Source: Harmothoe impar
Lineage: Eukaryota > Annelida > Polychaeta > Phyllodocida > Polynoidae
Length of the DNA: 64,000 nucleotides
Direction of reading: 5' to 3'
NCBI GenBank assembly: GCA_947462335.1
Contig: OX381718.1
Coordinates: forward strand, 37,602,976 to 37,666,975
Shown here: positions 37,894 through 51,100 of the stretch, piece by piece
How positions within the stretch are numbered: the first letter of the stretch is position 1
Layout: every line of letters begins with the position of its first letter
Notes under the pieces: model-generated
Database searches by the model: none
Told to the model about the DNA's origin: nothing
Seen by the model: the letters and a program-made list of their open reading frames with translations, nothing else
Program-made: the position numbers and the translations under genes

Positions 37894-40800
37894 CTGCAAA
37901 GCATGAAACTATGTTTAAAAGACAATGACAATTGTTTTAGTATACATTTATAAATATATATGTATGTATCCTGGTTTATATATTTTTTCTTTAGGTTCAA
38001 ATCTCAAATGTGAAAAAGAACAAATTCTTTTAAACTCATTTTGTATGCTATAATATGATACATATAAATCATATACTAGTCACCTTGGTGAGGAATTTAG
38101 GTGGGTCCCTGAGTGTGTGGTTTCTCCATGTAAGTTTTGACACAAGTGTGGACAGTGCCACAGACATAGCAACCAGCACATACGTCGCCATGTAGTACTT
38201 ATCTGTCACATATGAAATGTATTATGAGAAGAAGATCTTATTGCATATTGAGTAAATGGTAGATAGAACAGACAGTAACAATCATATTGCTGTTAATTCC
38301 AAGATTTAGTTTAACCTGCATAATATAAGCTGCACCCTCAACTCTGAAAAATCCTAAACGCCTGAAAGAAAGAAATCAAACATAAAAAAACTGTCAGTGT
38401 TCAGACACTCACGAATCAGTGGGATGTGGGCGTGCATCATGGGGAGCTGGGTACTCATTTTCAAGAAGAAAAGGCTTAAACAAATCAGGATTCCCACACC
38501 TGTAACAAACATATCAGAAAAGGTTAGATTAATACAGTGAGTAAAAAACTGTTCATCATATCAGCAATTAGAGGAAAATTGCTGAAATCTATGTGATTTA
38601 ATTTCTCTTTTGCCTAATGCCAATTACACTTTTTATACTGGTAGTATGTATTAATTTCCCCTTGTTTCTTAGCTACATTTACATGTTTGCCTACATGTAA
38701 ATGACTACATAATATGAGACTCACTATACTGGGGTAAATGTTGCTTAGTATATCAGGGGTTATTGAATTCTCCTTCAATGTATGATTCATGTGATTAACC
38801 AGGTTCTACCTATCGACATGCATATCCTACACTGTATAATCATGTATATTTGTATGTTAACATTAAAGGTCCTTATCCATTACTGTGCTATTATTTTGCA
38901 TTTTACAATATATGAAATTATTCACAATTTGAAGAAATCTGACCTAGTGTGATCTTTTGCTGGTCGCCGGGTGGCAGGAGAAAGATGAAGGGTACCAGCA
39001 GAGACAGGATGATGGCGGGGCCCAGGTAGACGTATGTGTAGTAGGACACTTTACGTTGTATCGTCAGGTAGTAGGTAAAATCTGGGAAGGGCTCCACACA
39101 GCAGGGGTAGTGCTGTATGAAAAGTGGAAAGATAAAATTAATAATGTAATTTAATTATATGTATCAGATTTTTGCATAAGAAAGTACTATCCTTTGGGTT
39201 AATTCTAGACATATGTAAACAAGGATATTATGGTTGGTTAGACCCAGTGACCACTCAGCAGGTAAGGACTCACATTGTGTACCTCCATCCAGGAGGGTGG
39301 ATCCCTACAGACCCCAGACTTTGCCATAGTTCAGATTCACCGATTTGCTGAGTTTCTTAGAGATTGTTTTATATGCAGACTTTGAGTCACTAACAGTAAT
39401 TTAATAAGTTTTTGTAATTACAGACCAGGTGGCAATCAAAGGAAAATGGAGATTCTCTTCTGAATAGGTTGATTGACCATAAATCATGTAGACGTGAAAC
39501 ACACCATAATGGTTGATGGAAATATTTATGTTACAGAATTTGACACGATTTCAAAAAATTAATTTGAATTAATGACATGGACTAACGTCACTGCTGGCCG
39601 CTACAACTCCAGAGATGGACACTTAGAAATTTCAGTTTCATAACTGCTATGCACTGTCTTCACCAAGGCCCCAGGATATTTGGGATATTCATATGTAATA
39701 ATTACTCTTTGAGCTAGTTGTTTTAATATTTTAGTCAGATAAGAGTAGATAGTTTCGTTGTATCTATTGATTCTGTATTTTCATGTATTTACGCGAATAT
39801 TTTTGTAATTAGTATTATGTATAACTGGAAAAAGGATATCCACATAACTGCTGAGTCATTTAAAAGTGACTTACCATTACATTATGCTTTGCCTCTGTTT
39901 TCAGGATGTTCCATTCAGCATTGGGGACATAGTCATTTAAATCAATATGTTCATATCCTTCATAGAAATCCAGGTCAATCTGTGTAAGGAGAGATATTGA
40001 ACAAAAGTGATATACAAATGTTCAGGTAAAATTTAACCCTATTGTGTTCATCTTTTTGTATACGCTCAGTTGTTTGCTGTTTTTTTTAAACACCAGATAG
40101 TGTTTTTGTTCTCATCTGTAGACCTTAATTAGAGGGGTTTAAACCAAAAAATCGAGATGTCTGGGTGTACGCCAGTGTTTGCAGGCACTCTAGGTCCCAC
40201 AATGGCATCGATGCGGTCGAATTCCAACTTTGAAATATTCATTTACAACTGTATCTTAAAATGAATTTATAATCCTAAGGGATAGTTGCAGGCTACATAT
40301 GACTAAACCTTAAATTAGCAGTTGGCCATTGCAGGTTTATTCTTGGGTCAATTAAAGCTAAAACCTAAGTACTGAATGAATTTAAATTAATTACAGCATT
40401 CCCATCATATGTCCAGGAGGCTATTTTGATACTACATGTCTGTATGTCAAACGGGTAGTAGGTGAGGTCCAGGTCACAGTGGGTCTTGGTCTCTATTAGT
40501 GGGATGTGGAGCATACTTCCATCACAGTAAACTACCACTTGCACTGGAAGTATTCGAGTTGGTTCTCTCCTGCAAGTGATACAATGGTTACTAGATAAAG
40601 AGTATCAAATGAAATAATGAAAAGATTTATCTGCTCCAAATGCTAATTCTAAAATGCAGCCTCGTGGTTCTCCAAACTGAACAATCTGCTCCTCTGACTT
40701 GCACATATAGACAGCAGTAGTATAGTATGTATCGGAACGGGACTATAGTTAAGTACTGTTTATTACTCAATCGACCTGCAGCCAATCAGAGGCCTCCCTT

Positions 40801-42155
40801 TTGGCGGGAAATTCAAAAGCAGCCAATGAGAGGCCTCCCTTTTGGCGGGAAATTCAAATAGGTCACGTGACCGGAAGTGACCTACTTCCGGTCACGTGAC
40901 CTTTGGGCGGGAAATTCAAATAGGTCACGTGACCGGAAGTGACCTACTTAAGAGGGTCACGTGACTACTAGGTTGGCGCGAATTTCAAAATAAGTCACTT
41001 GAGATTTTTATGGATAAATAAATTTTAAAAAAGAAAAAAAGCAAGCTGAAAGCTTGCTAAAAAATAATTTAAAAATGTGGCTCTTTTTTTTAGGGGGGGG
41101 AGGGGCACTCTGGGGGGCACTCTTTAAGATGCATGGGGGGGGAGGGGGGGGAGGGGGGGGAGGGGAAGGGTTTTTTAAGAGTGAGACTCGCTTCTCTGCC
41201 CTCTCTTTTAGAGGGCAGAGAGGCGAGTCTACTGGTTCGTCTACTTACAATGAAATGTATCATGATTGCGTTTATGATGATGTGCATCATGATGTGACTA
41301 TCTTACAACTTTATAAGAAATAAGCAAGGTCTCTCTCCTATACAATTACAGTTTTCTAGCTTGAAATATAGTCTTTCAACAGCTCCTTTTCTCATCTTAC
41401 ACAGAGGCAAATATCAGAGGCACCCAATGGCACCTAAACCGCTCTCAGACAAGGGTCGGGCACTGCTGGACTATAATAGATGGGTCAAGGACCGTTCTAC
41501 TGAGGGTCAGGCTAGGTCGGACATTCAATAACGTGACTTTAGCAAACTTGCTTGAAAAGTCTGACCATGCGAGATCCTTATGCCCCAGTCTGTCAATGCT
41601 GTCCAGACTTTCAAGCAAGTTTGCTAAAGACCTGCCTGTCATTGAATGTCCGACTTAGCCTGCTTGACCCTCAGTAGAACAGTCCTTGACTCATCTATTA
41701 TAGTCCAGCAGCGCCTGACCCTTGTATGAGAGTGGTATTGGCACCATTGGCTGACTCTGATAATTCACCTGTGTGCACGGGGGGAGGAGAGGGTTCACAG
41801 CTACAGCTCTCTTAAGGCAAAGCTTGCGCTTATAGAGCACTACTAGTGGAGGTTTGGATGAGGAGGCTATGACATATGATGTTTGTCTTAAAAAATAGCC
41901 ATGGTGCATGTCGATGTCGCTTAATTATGCTCATATCTCATGTCGATTTTAAGAATTGTTCATGTCACCTGTCACTATGTTTTTCAAGCTTCATGTCAAA
42001 TGTCACTAGGCTTCATCTCGAATTTAGTGGTCCACACTGCCGCTACTGCTGCTGCTGTCGGTGCTGCTGCTTGTGCTGCTTGTGCTGCTCATGCAGCAGC
42101 TGCAGCAGCTGCTGGCTGCTTGTGCTGCTGACGATGTCATGGATACTGTTGACAG

Positions 42156-42191
<36 letters not shown>

Positions 42192-45100
42192 ACGATGTCA
42201 CGGATGCTGCTTGTGCTACTGCTCGTGCAGCAGCTGCTGAAGCAGCTGCAGCAGCTGCTGGCTGCTTGTGCTGCTGACGATGTCATGAGGGCTGCTGTTG
42301 ACAGATGTTGCTGCTGCTGCTGCTGCTCCTGCTGCTGCTGCTGACGATGTCACGGATGCTGTTGACAGATGTTACTGCTTGTGCTGCTCGTGCAGCTGAT
42401 GCTGAAGCCGCTGCCAGCTGCTTGTGCTGCACGTGCAGCTGCTGCTGAAGCCGCTGCCAGCTGCTTGTGCTGCACGTGCAGCTGCTGCTGAAGCCGCTGC
42501 CAGATGCTGCTGCTTGTGCTGCACGAGACTGAGTAGCCGCTATTCGGCGTTTCACTCCTTATGTACCCTGTCCTAGATAAGCCTCTTAAAATGGCTGAAA
42601 AGACTCTCTCAGCACAGAGACTCTACTCAATGTAAGAGATCTGTTAAGTAAGTTTTCACATGCCGCCTGACTACTGCGGGAGGGTTTAGACTTAAGCAGC
42701 TTAGTGCACACACGTGTCTGTTAGAAAAGCTACCTGCACACCTGCCTTCCTTTTTCACTAGTATTTACCCCCTGCCGACTTATAAGGCACCTATACACAC
42801 CTTCTTGCTTCTAGAGCTAAGCTGACTGGCAGCTATTTTAAAAGAGAATACCCGTTACCTGTATAACGGATAAGGGGGTTATGAGATTAGCGTGTGTATA
42901 CAAAAAAAACAAAAAAAAAGCTACAGGGGGCGCGTGTCTGTCTGTGAGGTAGAGACCGTGTGGTAAGCGACTCAAGTGTAAAACAAAAGCACCTCCTCTT
43001 GCCGCAGTGAGTGGTGTGGACGGCGGCTGGCTAGTTGAATTTAAGCGTCAGCTTAAAAGATAATCCGTTCACGGGCTGGCGCGTCACACCTGGCGTTAAT
43101 CACCCCCTGTAGTCTTTGTATACACAGGTGACTCGGCTTTATCTCTTCACCAGCTATAATCCCATATACATGTAGCGCACGTTACACTCGTTATCTCTCT
43201 TTTCATGCTGATGGATTAGGGGTGGAAGGGTTCAGGTGAAAAGCGATTTGATTCTCTCTGGAAGAGGGTGGGGCTCTAGGTGAAAACAAGCTTAGAACAT
43301 CCAGATTAGCTGCTCTCTCGGCTATATAAAGAGCCTCATTTTTTATAATCTCTGCCCACTTCGTCTTGTTGTACACTATCAGTCACGAGGCAGACGCTGG
43401 AAGTAGCAGATGTTTGCAGTATGGTTTATACAGAGGTTACCTGCTAATAGGATTTTGTCAGAATAGGGTGAGTTGCTATTAAAATGAACATTTAAATGGG
43501 TTGTTAATATGGTATCTGATGTTAATGAGCTAACACCTAACATTGAGGATTATGACCTCCCAGAGGGGCGTCTCGCCAAATTCTCCAGTCTTGACTATAG
43601 TCTTAACTGTCTAAAGACTGTGGAGCACGTTAATGGGTGGTCTCCTTACTAATTTCACTTGACCAGGCCGGCAGGGTCAACTAGGCTAGGTAATTACAAC
43701 CACAAGGGCGGCTACTCAACATGCAAGTAGACCTACTACGACGAGATTGTCTTTTGACTACTCTGCCGCCGCCTGCTGGTCTGGCGATTACATGCTCTAG
43801 TATAGTTCTCCGCTCTTTTCGTCAGATGACGCCACAATAGGGTTTTTGTACATTTCCACGATACTCGCGAACATTTTAAACGCATAATGACCTATAATAA
43901 GCAACAAAGCACACTTCTAATATATTGAATATAAGAAACATGTCAACGTTGTGTATTTCTGATAGAATGAGGCAGATTCTTTGAAATATCAACTAAACTA
44001 TAGTGAGATTGAAAATACTACACCATATCTAAAGCGATATAAAAGCTATATAAAGTCAGAACCTCTGACGGATCGGTAGGATCACTCAACCATTCGTCCT
44101 CGAAAGCAACACAGGGTTCCCGTCCAACAGGACTTTGAGCCTTGACGCTTTTGAGGGAGGTTTGATCTCATGCTGCTTAACATGTGGTGTAATTAATCAA
44201 CACCGCGGCCCCTCTTTAGGGGCCACACAATAAACAAAGAATAAAAAAGGGTAGGACTTAGGTTTAAAGTGAATCTCCCAGGATTTTGGCGAGGTCGACA
44301 AAGGGGGAGATAACAGATTAAACTGCAGGAGACTATACGCAAACCTTGATACTCTCAGAGGGGGAGCTCCATATTGCGGACCTGTGGTCATATCTATCAC
44401 CTCCAGGAGGCAGGCTGCATGTCGTAAATGTCCACCACAGACATTGGGATATATTATTAATCCTACTCCAGGGTCTCCATAATTAGACCCTGAATCTGTT
44501 GTTAAACGGGTGTGAGGTGATGGTAACTAATACTTATGAGATGGAGCTCTTACGAGACATAAGCACCACCCAGCGCGGGGCTCGCCTTGAGATGGGAAAT
44601 TCACTACAGTAGGGTGGCCGGAGCATTTTTGAAAATAAACTAGACACACATGTATTATGTATGTCTAGAATGTCTCAATATTCGCATTTAACAAATTAGC
44701 ACTGTTATATTGATAGAGTAACTAAGTAACTAACTGTAGCTGATTACATATACCTCACTCCTCAAACCTTTCTGACAGATCTGAAGATCTGTATAGAGAA
44801 GACATGCCATACCCATGGCTTACTTATAGCCCTGTCATGCTATAGTGGCTATTGGGAGAACTAAGATTTCTCTATCTAACTGTATGACAGAAGGTGTCCT
44901 CTAGTGTTATTTATATGATTTTAATACTTGAGATTGGGGTCTGAGGTCCTCATATGACCCCCAGCAGATGCTCTGACGCTGGCTGGCGGTAGATTGTATC
45001 ATTTCCATTCAAAATGCATTATTTTAACTTGATTTATCTCTATATTCAGTAATTTACCGTAAACTACCAATTAAAGATTTCTATTAAAAAAAAATGAGCC

Positions 45101-48100
45101 CTGAAAATGCGCAATTTAGGTGGCTTATCTCAAAAAAGATAACAATATCCTAAGTAGTTATAGGACCCTCCATGGGATAGCTGCATTCAAGATGCTTCAA
45201 ACAGAAAAGGAATCTCGTTGATACATGGATTTGCCATCAGCCAGTGCAAATTCTCCCAAAGGTCAGGTTAAAGAGATCTCCCAGTTATGAGCTTAAAGGA
45301 GACTCAAAACCTCAGGTCTGTCAACATTGCCCCTGAATTACATTATGTAATACAGTTTATAATGCATTATCCAGCCTGTATAGGATGGACCCATTCAGGA
45401 TCTGTTGATAACAAATTACTAGAAGTGTCTATCTGCTTTGAATCGAAAATGAGGGCATATCATAAAAGGGTCATTTAACATAGGATCAGATACACACTGG
45501 GCCCTCACGCCGACCCTCCGGCCACCCTAACTACAGCATTATCTGTCGTTGAAAATGGTGCTCGTGTAGAGTCGGGATGATGTACCAAAAGAGCGTTTTA
45601 TACACAATGATACCCTTGTACAAATGCGTATACCTAGTAGGCAGCGTCTTATCATCAAATCTAAGAGGGTGCTATAGTTTTATTATACTTTTATAGACCA
45701 TTTTTAAAATCCGAGCTTAGCTTAGTTCATACTCTCCTTACCAATTTTCACTTGACCAGGCTGGCAGAGCCAACTAGTCTAGGTAATTATAACCACAAAG
45801 GCGGCTACTCAAGATCCAAGTAGACCTACTACTACGTGATTGTCTTTTTGGCCCCTCTGCCGCCTAGTTATTACATCCTCCAGTCTAGCTCGCCACACCC
45901 TTTGAGCAGCACCATTGCCTCGGTAAAAGTGTAGGGTGTGTGCTTTCCACCTTCAGGCATCCATAGATTCGATCACCATCACCCCCCTTAAATGACCTCA
46001 GCTGTTAATTAGGGCGTAAAGCAGCCCAACAACCAACCAAGTCCCTGTCAAAAGATGTGAATAACGCTGTAGTCTGCCCGTTTCTGTGATCCAATATGAA
46101 CCCTTCCTAATAGCACCCCCACTGATGCATTGCATAAAAATAGCCCCCCTGACCTCATTTCTTGAGCTATAAAAAACACAAACCTCTCATTTTAATCACA
46201 ATATCATGGCAGTCAACATGAATGGAACCATTAGTGGAGAAAGATAAGAGTCTCTGTTTTCTGTAGCCTACAATATTATGGTGACATTCTTCATGTCAAA
46301 ATGTAATAAATAAATATGAGTTGTTAAAACTTGTTACCATGGGGATGTTGGTAATTGTGTTCTTGAAGACGTATGTGAAATCCAGATGTATGTGCCTCTG
46401 CCCAATGATGTCCCTAGCCATTTTAAGTTAACCTGTTCTGTCTGAGTTAGAAGGGTGCCTAGGAGGGCTAGAGCTACAGAACCCCTAACTGCTGTGAAAG
46501 TGCCCCTCTCCTGCCTAGATCACAGAAATGAGAAATATGTTCAGTTGCATTCACCATGATATTTCTGGATCTAGGCAGGATAGAAACTCCTGATCTTTTA
46601 CAGATCTGAAAAGCTCTCATAGGGATCTATACTAATGGAACCAATATGTATTTTTTAACTCATTTTTCAAAAATTTATCAAACTCCCTACCTTAGCGCCC
46701 CTATAAATAGGGTTAAGTACCTGTCCGACCCCTCTACCACTGCTGCTGGAGGAGTACCGAGAACTACCCACTTTTTTAGAAAACTAAGTAAAAATTATCC
46801 TTCTTCATGTCCAGTTACATACAATGTCGATCAATTTGACACTGTAGCAGCCTGTCTCCATATCTGTATGCTGCATAAATGCACAATACACGGTTCTGCA
46901 CGCACTTAAACCAAAGCTAACATGGTTGACCTATATAGATGTGATACTCTCGTTTTCGGGGCTAGTAGAAATTAGGCGTCTAATACGGACGTTCTGGGTT
47001 CGAACCCTCACTAAGTTTTAGTCAAGACGTCTAGCCACGTCGCCTAAGGCGACGAAAGCGCGTCAAGGCGTTTACAGGGTTCGAACCCGTGAGCTGCTCC
47101 TTGGGGCTACAAAAAACTTTGGGTTTTTGGACTTTAGGCCTTAATTTGAGGGTGATCCCGGGCTGATAGAAAAATAATTCTTGGACGAGCGGATAGCTCT
47201 GGATCTCTTTTATCTAAAACAGCGAAAAATTGATTATGGTTTCGCCGCAATTCATCCGACGGGGGGTAATCAGCCCCCCCCTCTGCCAATCAAGGCAGTG
47301 AATCTAGACGACCGCGCAATCGCTCGCGGCCGTCGCGACAAACCGACTGAAGACCTCGGCATCTTAGTATGATTCGTGTGACCTACGGTGGGGGTGTGTC
47401 CGGCGTTCGGCGCGCTGATTGGCTACTGGTGGGAGGCGCTGTGCCGCGTCAAGAACTTCACCTATTTGGGACGGCTGTTAAAGGCGCACTGAGTTGAGGT
47501 GCACCTTTAAGCAAGAGCGCGATCTAGCCTAGTCTTGCGGACCCCTGTTTGGAGAGTGTAGCGGGCGGCTATGTCGCGCTCTCCAACCACAGTCTTAACA
47601 GTGGTCCGCAAGACTAGAGTGCAAGACGCGTGCACACACAGACCGAACAGACACACACAGACCCACACACCCACACACCCCTATCAGTGAGGCGTCTAGC
47701 AGATTTGGGAGAGGTGACCAGGGAGGTACTCTCGGCTAGCGGCCACTAATTAGCTGTTTAGATAAGGCACAGAAACAAGGGTGATGACAGACTATGTGGT
47801 CAAGCAGCCAACATGCCCTGACACTTGATAATGGGTGTGGACCACCAAATTCGACATGGCGACATGGCCATTTTTTATAATCGACAAACGACATGAGGCC
47901 TAATGACAAGTGACATGAGGCCCAAAAATCATAGTGACAGGCGACATGAGCAATTCTTAAAATCGACATGGGATATGAGCATTATTAAGTGACATTGACA
48001 TGTGACATGGCCATTTTCTAAGATCGACATTCGACATGGGGACCCCCCATCCAGAGCCCCTTGATAGATGACAGCTGTTGTGTGTAAGAAAAGCGTATGC

Positions 48101-51100
48101 CTCACAATCAAAGATGATAAAAGGCTTCATTAATTTGATGAAATTCTAAAATAGATATATTATTCATGTTCTGTGTTCCACAGAGGTAAATTAATTAAGC
48201 CTCAACTCTTTCTAGAAGCAGTAATACAAAAATGTATAACATGATAACGTTGTATCAAACATTTTCTTATATACTGGCTTCTGGTAGGAGTTGAATCATA
48301 AATAAAGTACCTATGTGAAGCACATGACATGCATGTCATGCTTATTAAAGAATAACATCAATTCAATCAGGTATTCAAATATTTTGGGTTTGCAGGCACA
48401 GTTAGAAGGAGTAAGGTTAGTGGTGGTATCTGACCAGGATGTATCAGATTACTACAAACTGCCCCTGACCCCTTCCACCACCACCACTGGTCACCGGCTG
48501 TCTGGGGCTCCCGTGGTCAGTGGATAAATTCTATCCACTCTGAATCTGCTAGACGTCTCTCTGCTATGTAGTGTGGGATGTAAAAGAAACCCTTGTCTCG
48601 GTAAAAGGACCATAGATTCGATCACCATCACCGCCCTTGAAATGACCATAGCTGTTAACTAAGGCGTAAAGCAACCCACACACCCACACACCCACACACC
48701 CACACATTTTTCTGTATGAGCCTTCAGACCTGAAGCTGCTCAGTGTACGGGACTAGGTTTTGTCATAGGCCCTACGGACGCTACTCAAGGGGGAATAAGA
48801 GAGCTGTCTCACCATGACATGGGCTGGCTGTAGTTTTTTATGTTTCGGTACCTACAACCAAACAGCCAGTACCCACCCCAGGGCTTCATGTCGCACGCGG
48901 GAAAAGTATAACGGTGGCGCCAACTGTCGGAATAGCGGGTACACTACGTCAGTAGTTCTTTTGTTCTCCGCTGAGTGACTGGGCGAAATGTAGTCGGTAG
49001 CTCTATTTTCTGTGCACTGTTCTGTTCATTTTCTACACTTAACGCTTAAATAGACTGCGTGTTTGTACAAGCTAGCCGTTTTTATCAGTGCAAAAATTAA
49101 ATAAGCATCGGATAGAACAATAAAAAAATGAGAAAGTAATCCAGCACTTAGTATAAGGCACCAGTTTTATCATGAGACACCGAAAGTCTGGTTTTTTTAA
49201 GGTGGATAAGACAGTCGACTGAGAGCTCCAAAGTAACCAAAAACGTACCAGAGGGCGATCTATCTCAGAACGTACCCAACAGGGCAGGGGCCTTCTACAC
49301 CCCGGCTCTGATGAGCAAGCGAGGGCCTATTCCTCTTTTGAGGTGGGCCCAAAATTGAACAAAAGAATAAACTCAAAAAAAGCCTTAAGATTGAAAGAGT
49401 TGTAGATACTGATTTTAACGAGGAAGTCCCATTCATTAGTTTACAAATAGTCAGTGTAAGTACGCCCATGTATAGGAGAGAGACCTTGCTTATTTCTTAT
49501 AAAGTTGTAAGATAGTCACATCATGATGCACATCATCATAAACGCAAAGAGAGGGCAGAGAAGCGAGTCTCACTCTTAAAAAACCCTTCCCCTCCCCCCC
49601 TCCCCCCCTCCCCCCCCATGCATCTTAAAGAGTGCCCCCCAGAGTGCCCCTCCCCCCCCTAAAAAAAAGAGCCACATTTTTAAATTATTTTTTAGCAAGC
49701 TTTCAGCTTGCTTTTTTTCTTTTTTAAAATTTATTTATCCATAAAAATCTCAAGTGACTTATTTTGAAATTCGCGCCAACCTAGTAGTCACGTGACCCCC
49801 TTAAGTAGGTCACTTCCAGTCACATGACCTATTTGAATTTCCCGCCAACATGGTGGTCACGTGACCCTCTTAAGTAGGTCACTTCTGGTCACGTGACCTA
49901 TTTGAATTTCCCGCCCAAAGGTCACGTGACCGGAAGTAGGTCACTTCCGGTCACGTGACCTATTTGAATTTCCCGCCAAAAGGGAGGCCTCTCATTGGCT
50001 GCTTTTGAATTTCCCGCCAAAAGGGAGGCCTCTGATTGGCTGCAGGTCGATTGAGTAATAAACAGTACTTAACTATAGTCCCGTTCCGATACATACAATA
50101 CTACTGACAGCATTGCTTAGTCGGGCCCATATCATATATGTTTTCTCAGGGCAAAAAGTTGGGCTTGTCCACAGCTGGGCCCATTTCTCAAGTTTGAACA
50201 GTCTATTTAGTTACTTCAAACACACAAAAAAAGTGAGAGTCATTGTGGCTAAAATTGACTCTCAGGTGTGGGTAGTTTTAGCGACAATGACTCTCACTTT
50301 TCTGAGGGTGTTGTTATTGTAGACCAAAACAGTTAACATAGTCTACCTGATTTTAAACCCATTTATACAGCTGTTTTAGACAGTTTCATGATATATTTAG
50401 TGGCCCAAATGATAAAGTAGGGTACCAGCTGTAACTATACAACTATGCAATACTCAAGCTGCTATAAACACGGTGCAATCACTACTTTTGATTCTCTATG
50501 CTACAGTGGTGATCCCTCAAGGGTGATCTGGTAGCTACAAGGCCAAGAGGCGTCTCACTAGACTTTGGGGTACACCCTGAGTTAATTATGCTAAATCCCT
50601 AGGGATATCTACACTTTTAAAAGGTTACATACTGATTGTAGACTGTCAGATCTGGCAGCCACACATCTGATTGAGGCCTGCGCAGGGTGGTGATCCCATT
50701 GTAGTCTGAGGCTCTCCAGACCATCGAGTAATCTCGCCAAAGCTATTATTAGAAAGACACAAAGTGATTAAGTCCATCTGTAAAGCTGCTGATGTTAAAA
50801 TTCCTCAAATTTAGGCAACTCAAAAAAAATCTGGTTTCTCATCACCAAGCACTGAAAGATATGACGAGGGCGTTTTTTTTTTTTTTTTTTTTTTTTTTCT
50901 TTTTTTACTAATGGGCCAAAATGTATAGGAGAAGGTAGACTTTCGCATACAAATGTCACACTTTAGTAGTAAAAGCATTCAATTTGATTGAACTTCAAAA
51001 TTTGGAAAATGTAAGTTAGTCATAGCCCACTGCCTTGCTGACAGTATGAGCTTTAATTTGATACCAAATATGCTAATATTTCTCAATATTTAACACATTT

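Larger units (their letters stand above)
40716..50105. mobile_element. Polinton/Maverick element 1, complete but non-autonomous
   Basis: A 9,390-bp element bounded by AGTAGTATAGTATGTATCGG and its near-exact inverse, with long terminal inverted repeats and a perfect 6-bp target duplication. Termini beginning AG and 6-bp duplications are known for Polintons. None of the Polinton proteins (integrase, polymerase, ATPase, capsid, protease) is recognisable inside. The interior is a patchwork: a palindromic repeat (41404-41780), two family B repeats, a CTG/CAG array, internal direct repeats, tRNA-like box-B sequences, a candidate host-like exon and a 47-codon open frame behind a TATA box. I infer an internally replaced derivative mobilised in trans by an autonomous Polinton such as element 2, whose terminus starts with the same eight bases. 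Confidence 0.88.

Noticed and set aside
39260..39340. An extra nicotinic receptor exon
   Set aside because: The reading phases of the exons on either side join perfectly without it, and it encodes no expected segment.
41876..42555. Ala-, Leu-, Cys- and Ser-rich frames on both strands
   Set aside because: All derive from the CTG/CAG array; no flanking gene structure.
46940..47100. A functional tRNA gene
   Set aside because: T-arm/box-B-like sequence is present, but no acceptor stem or full cloverleaf could be closed on either strand.
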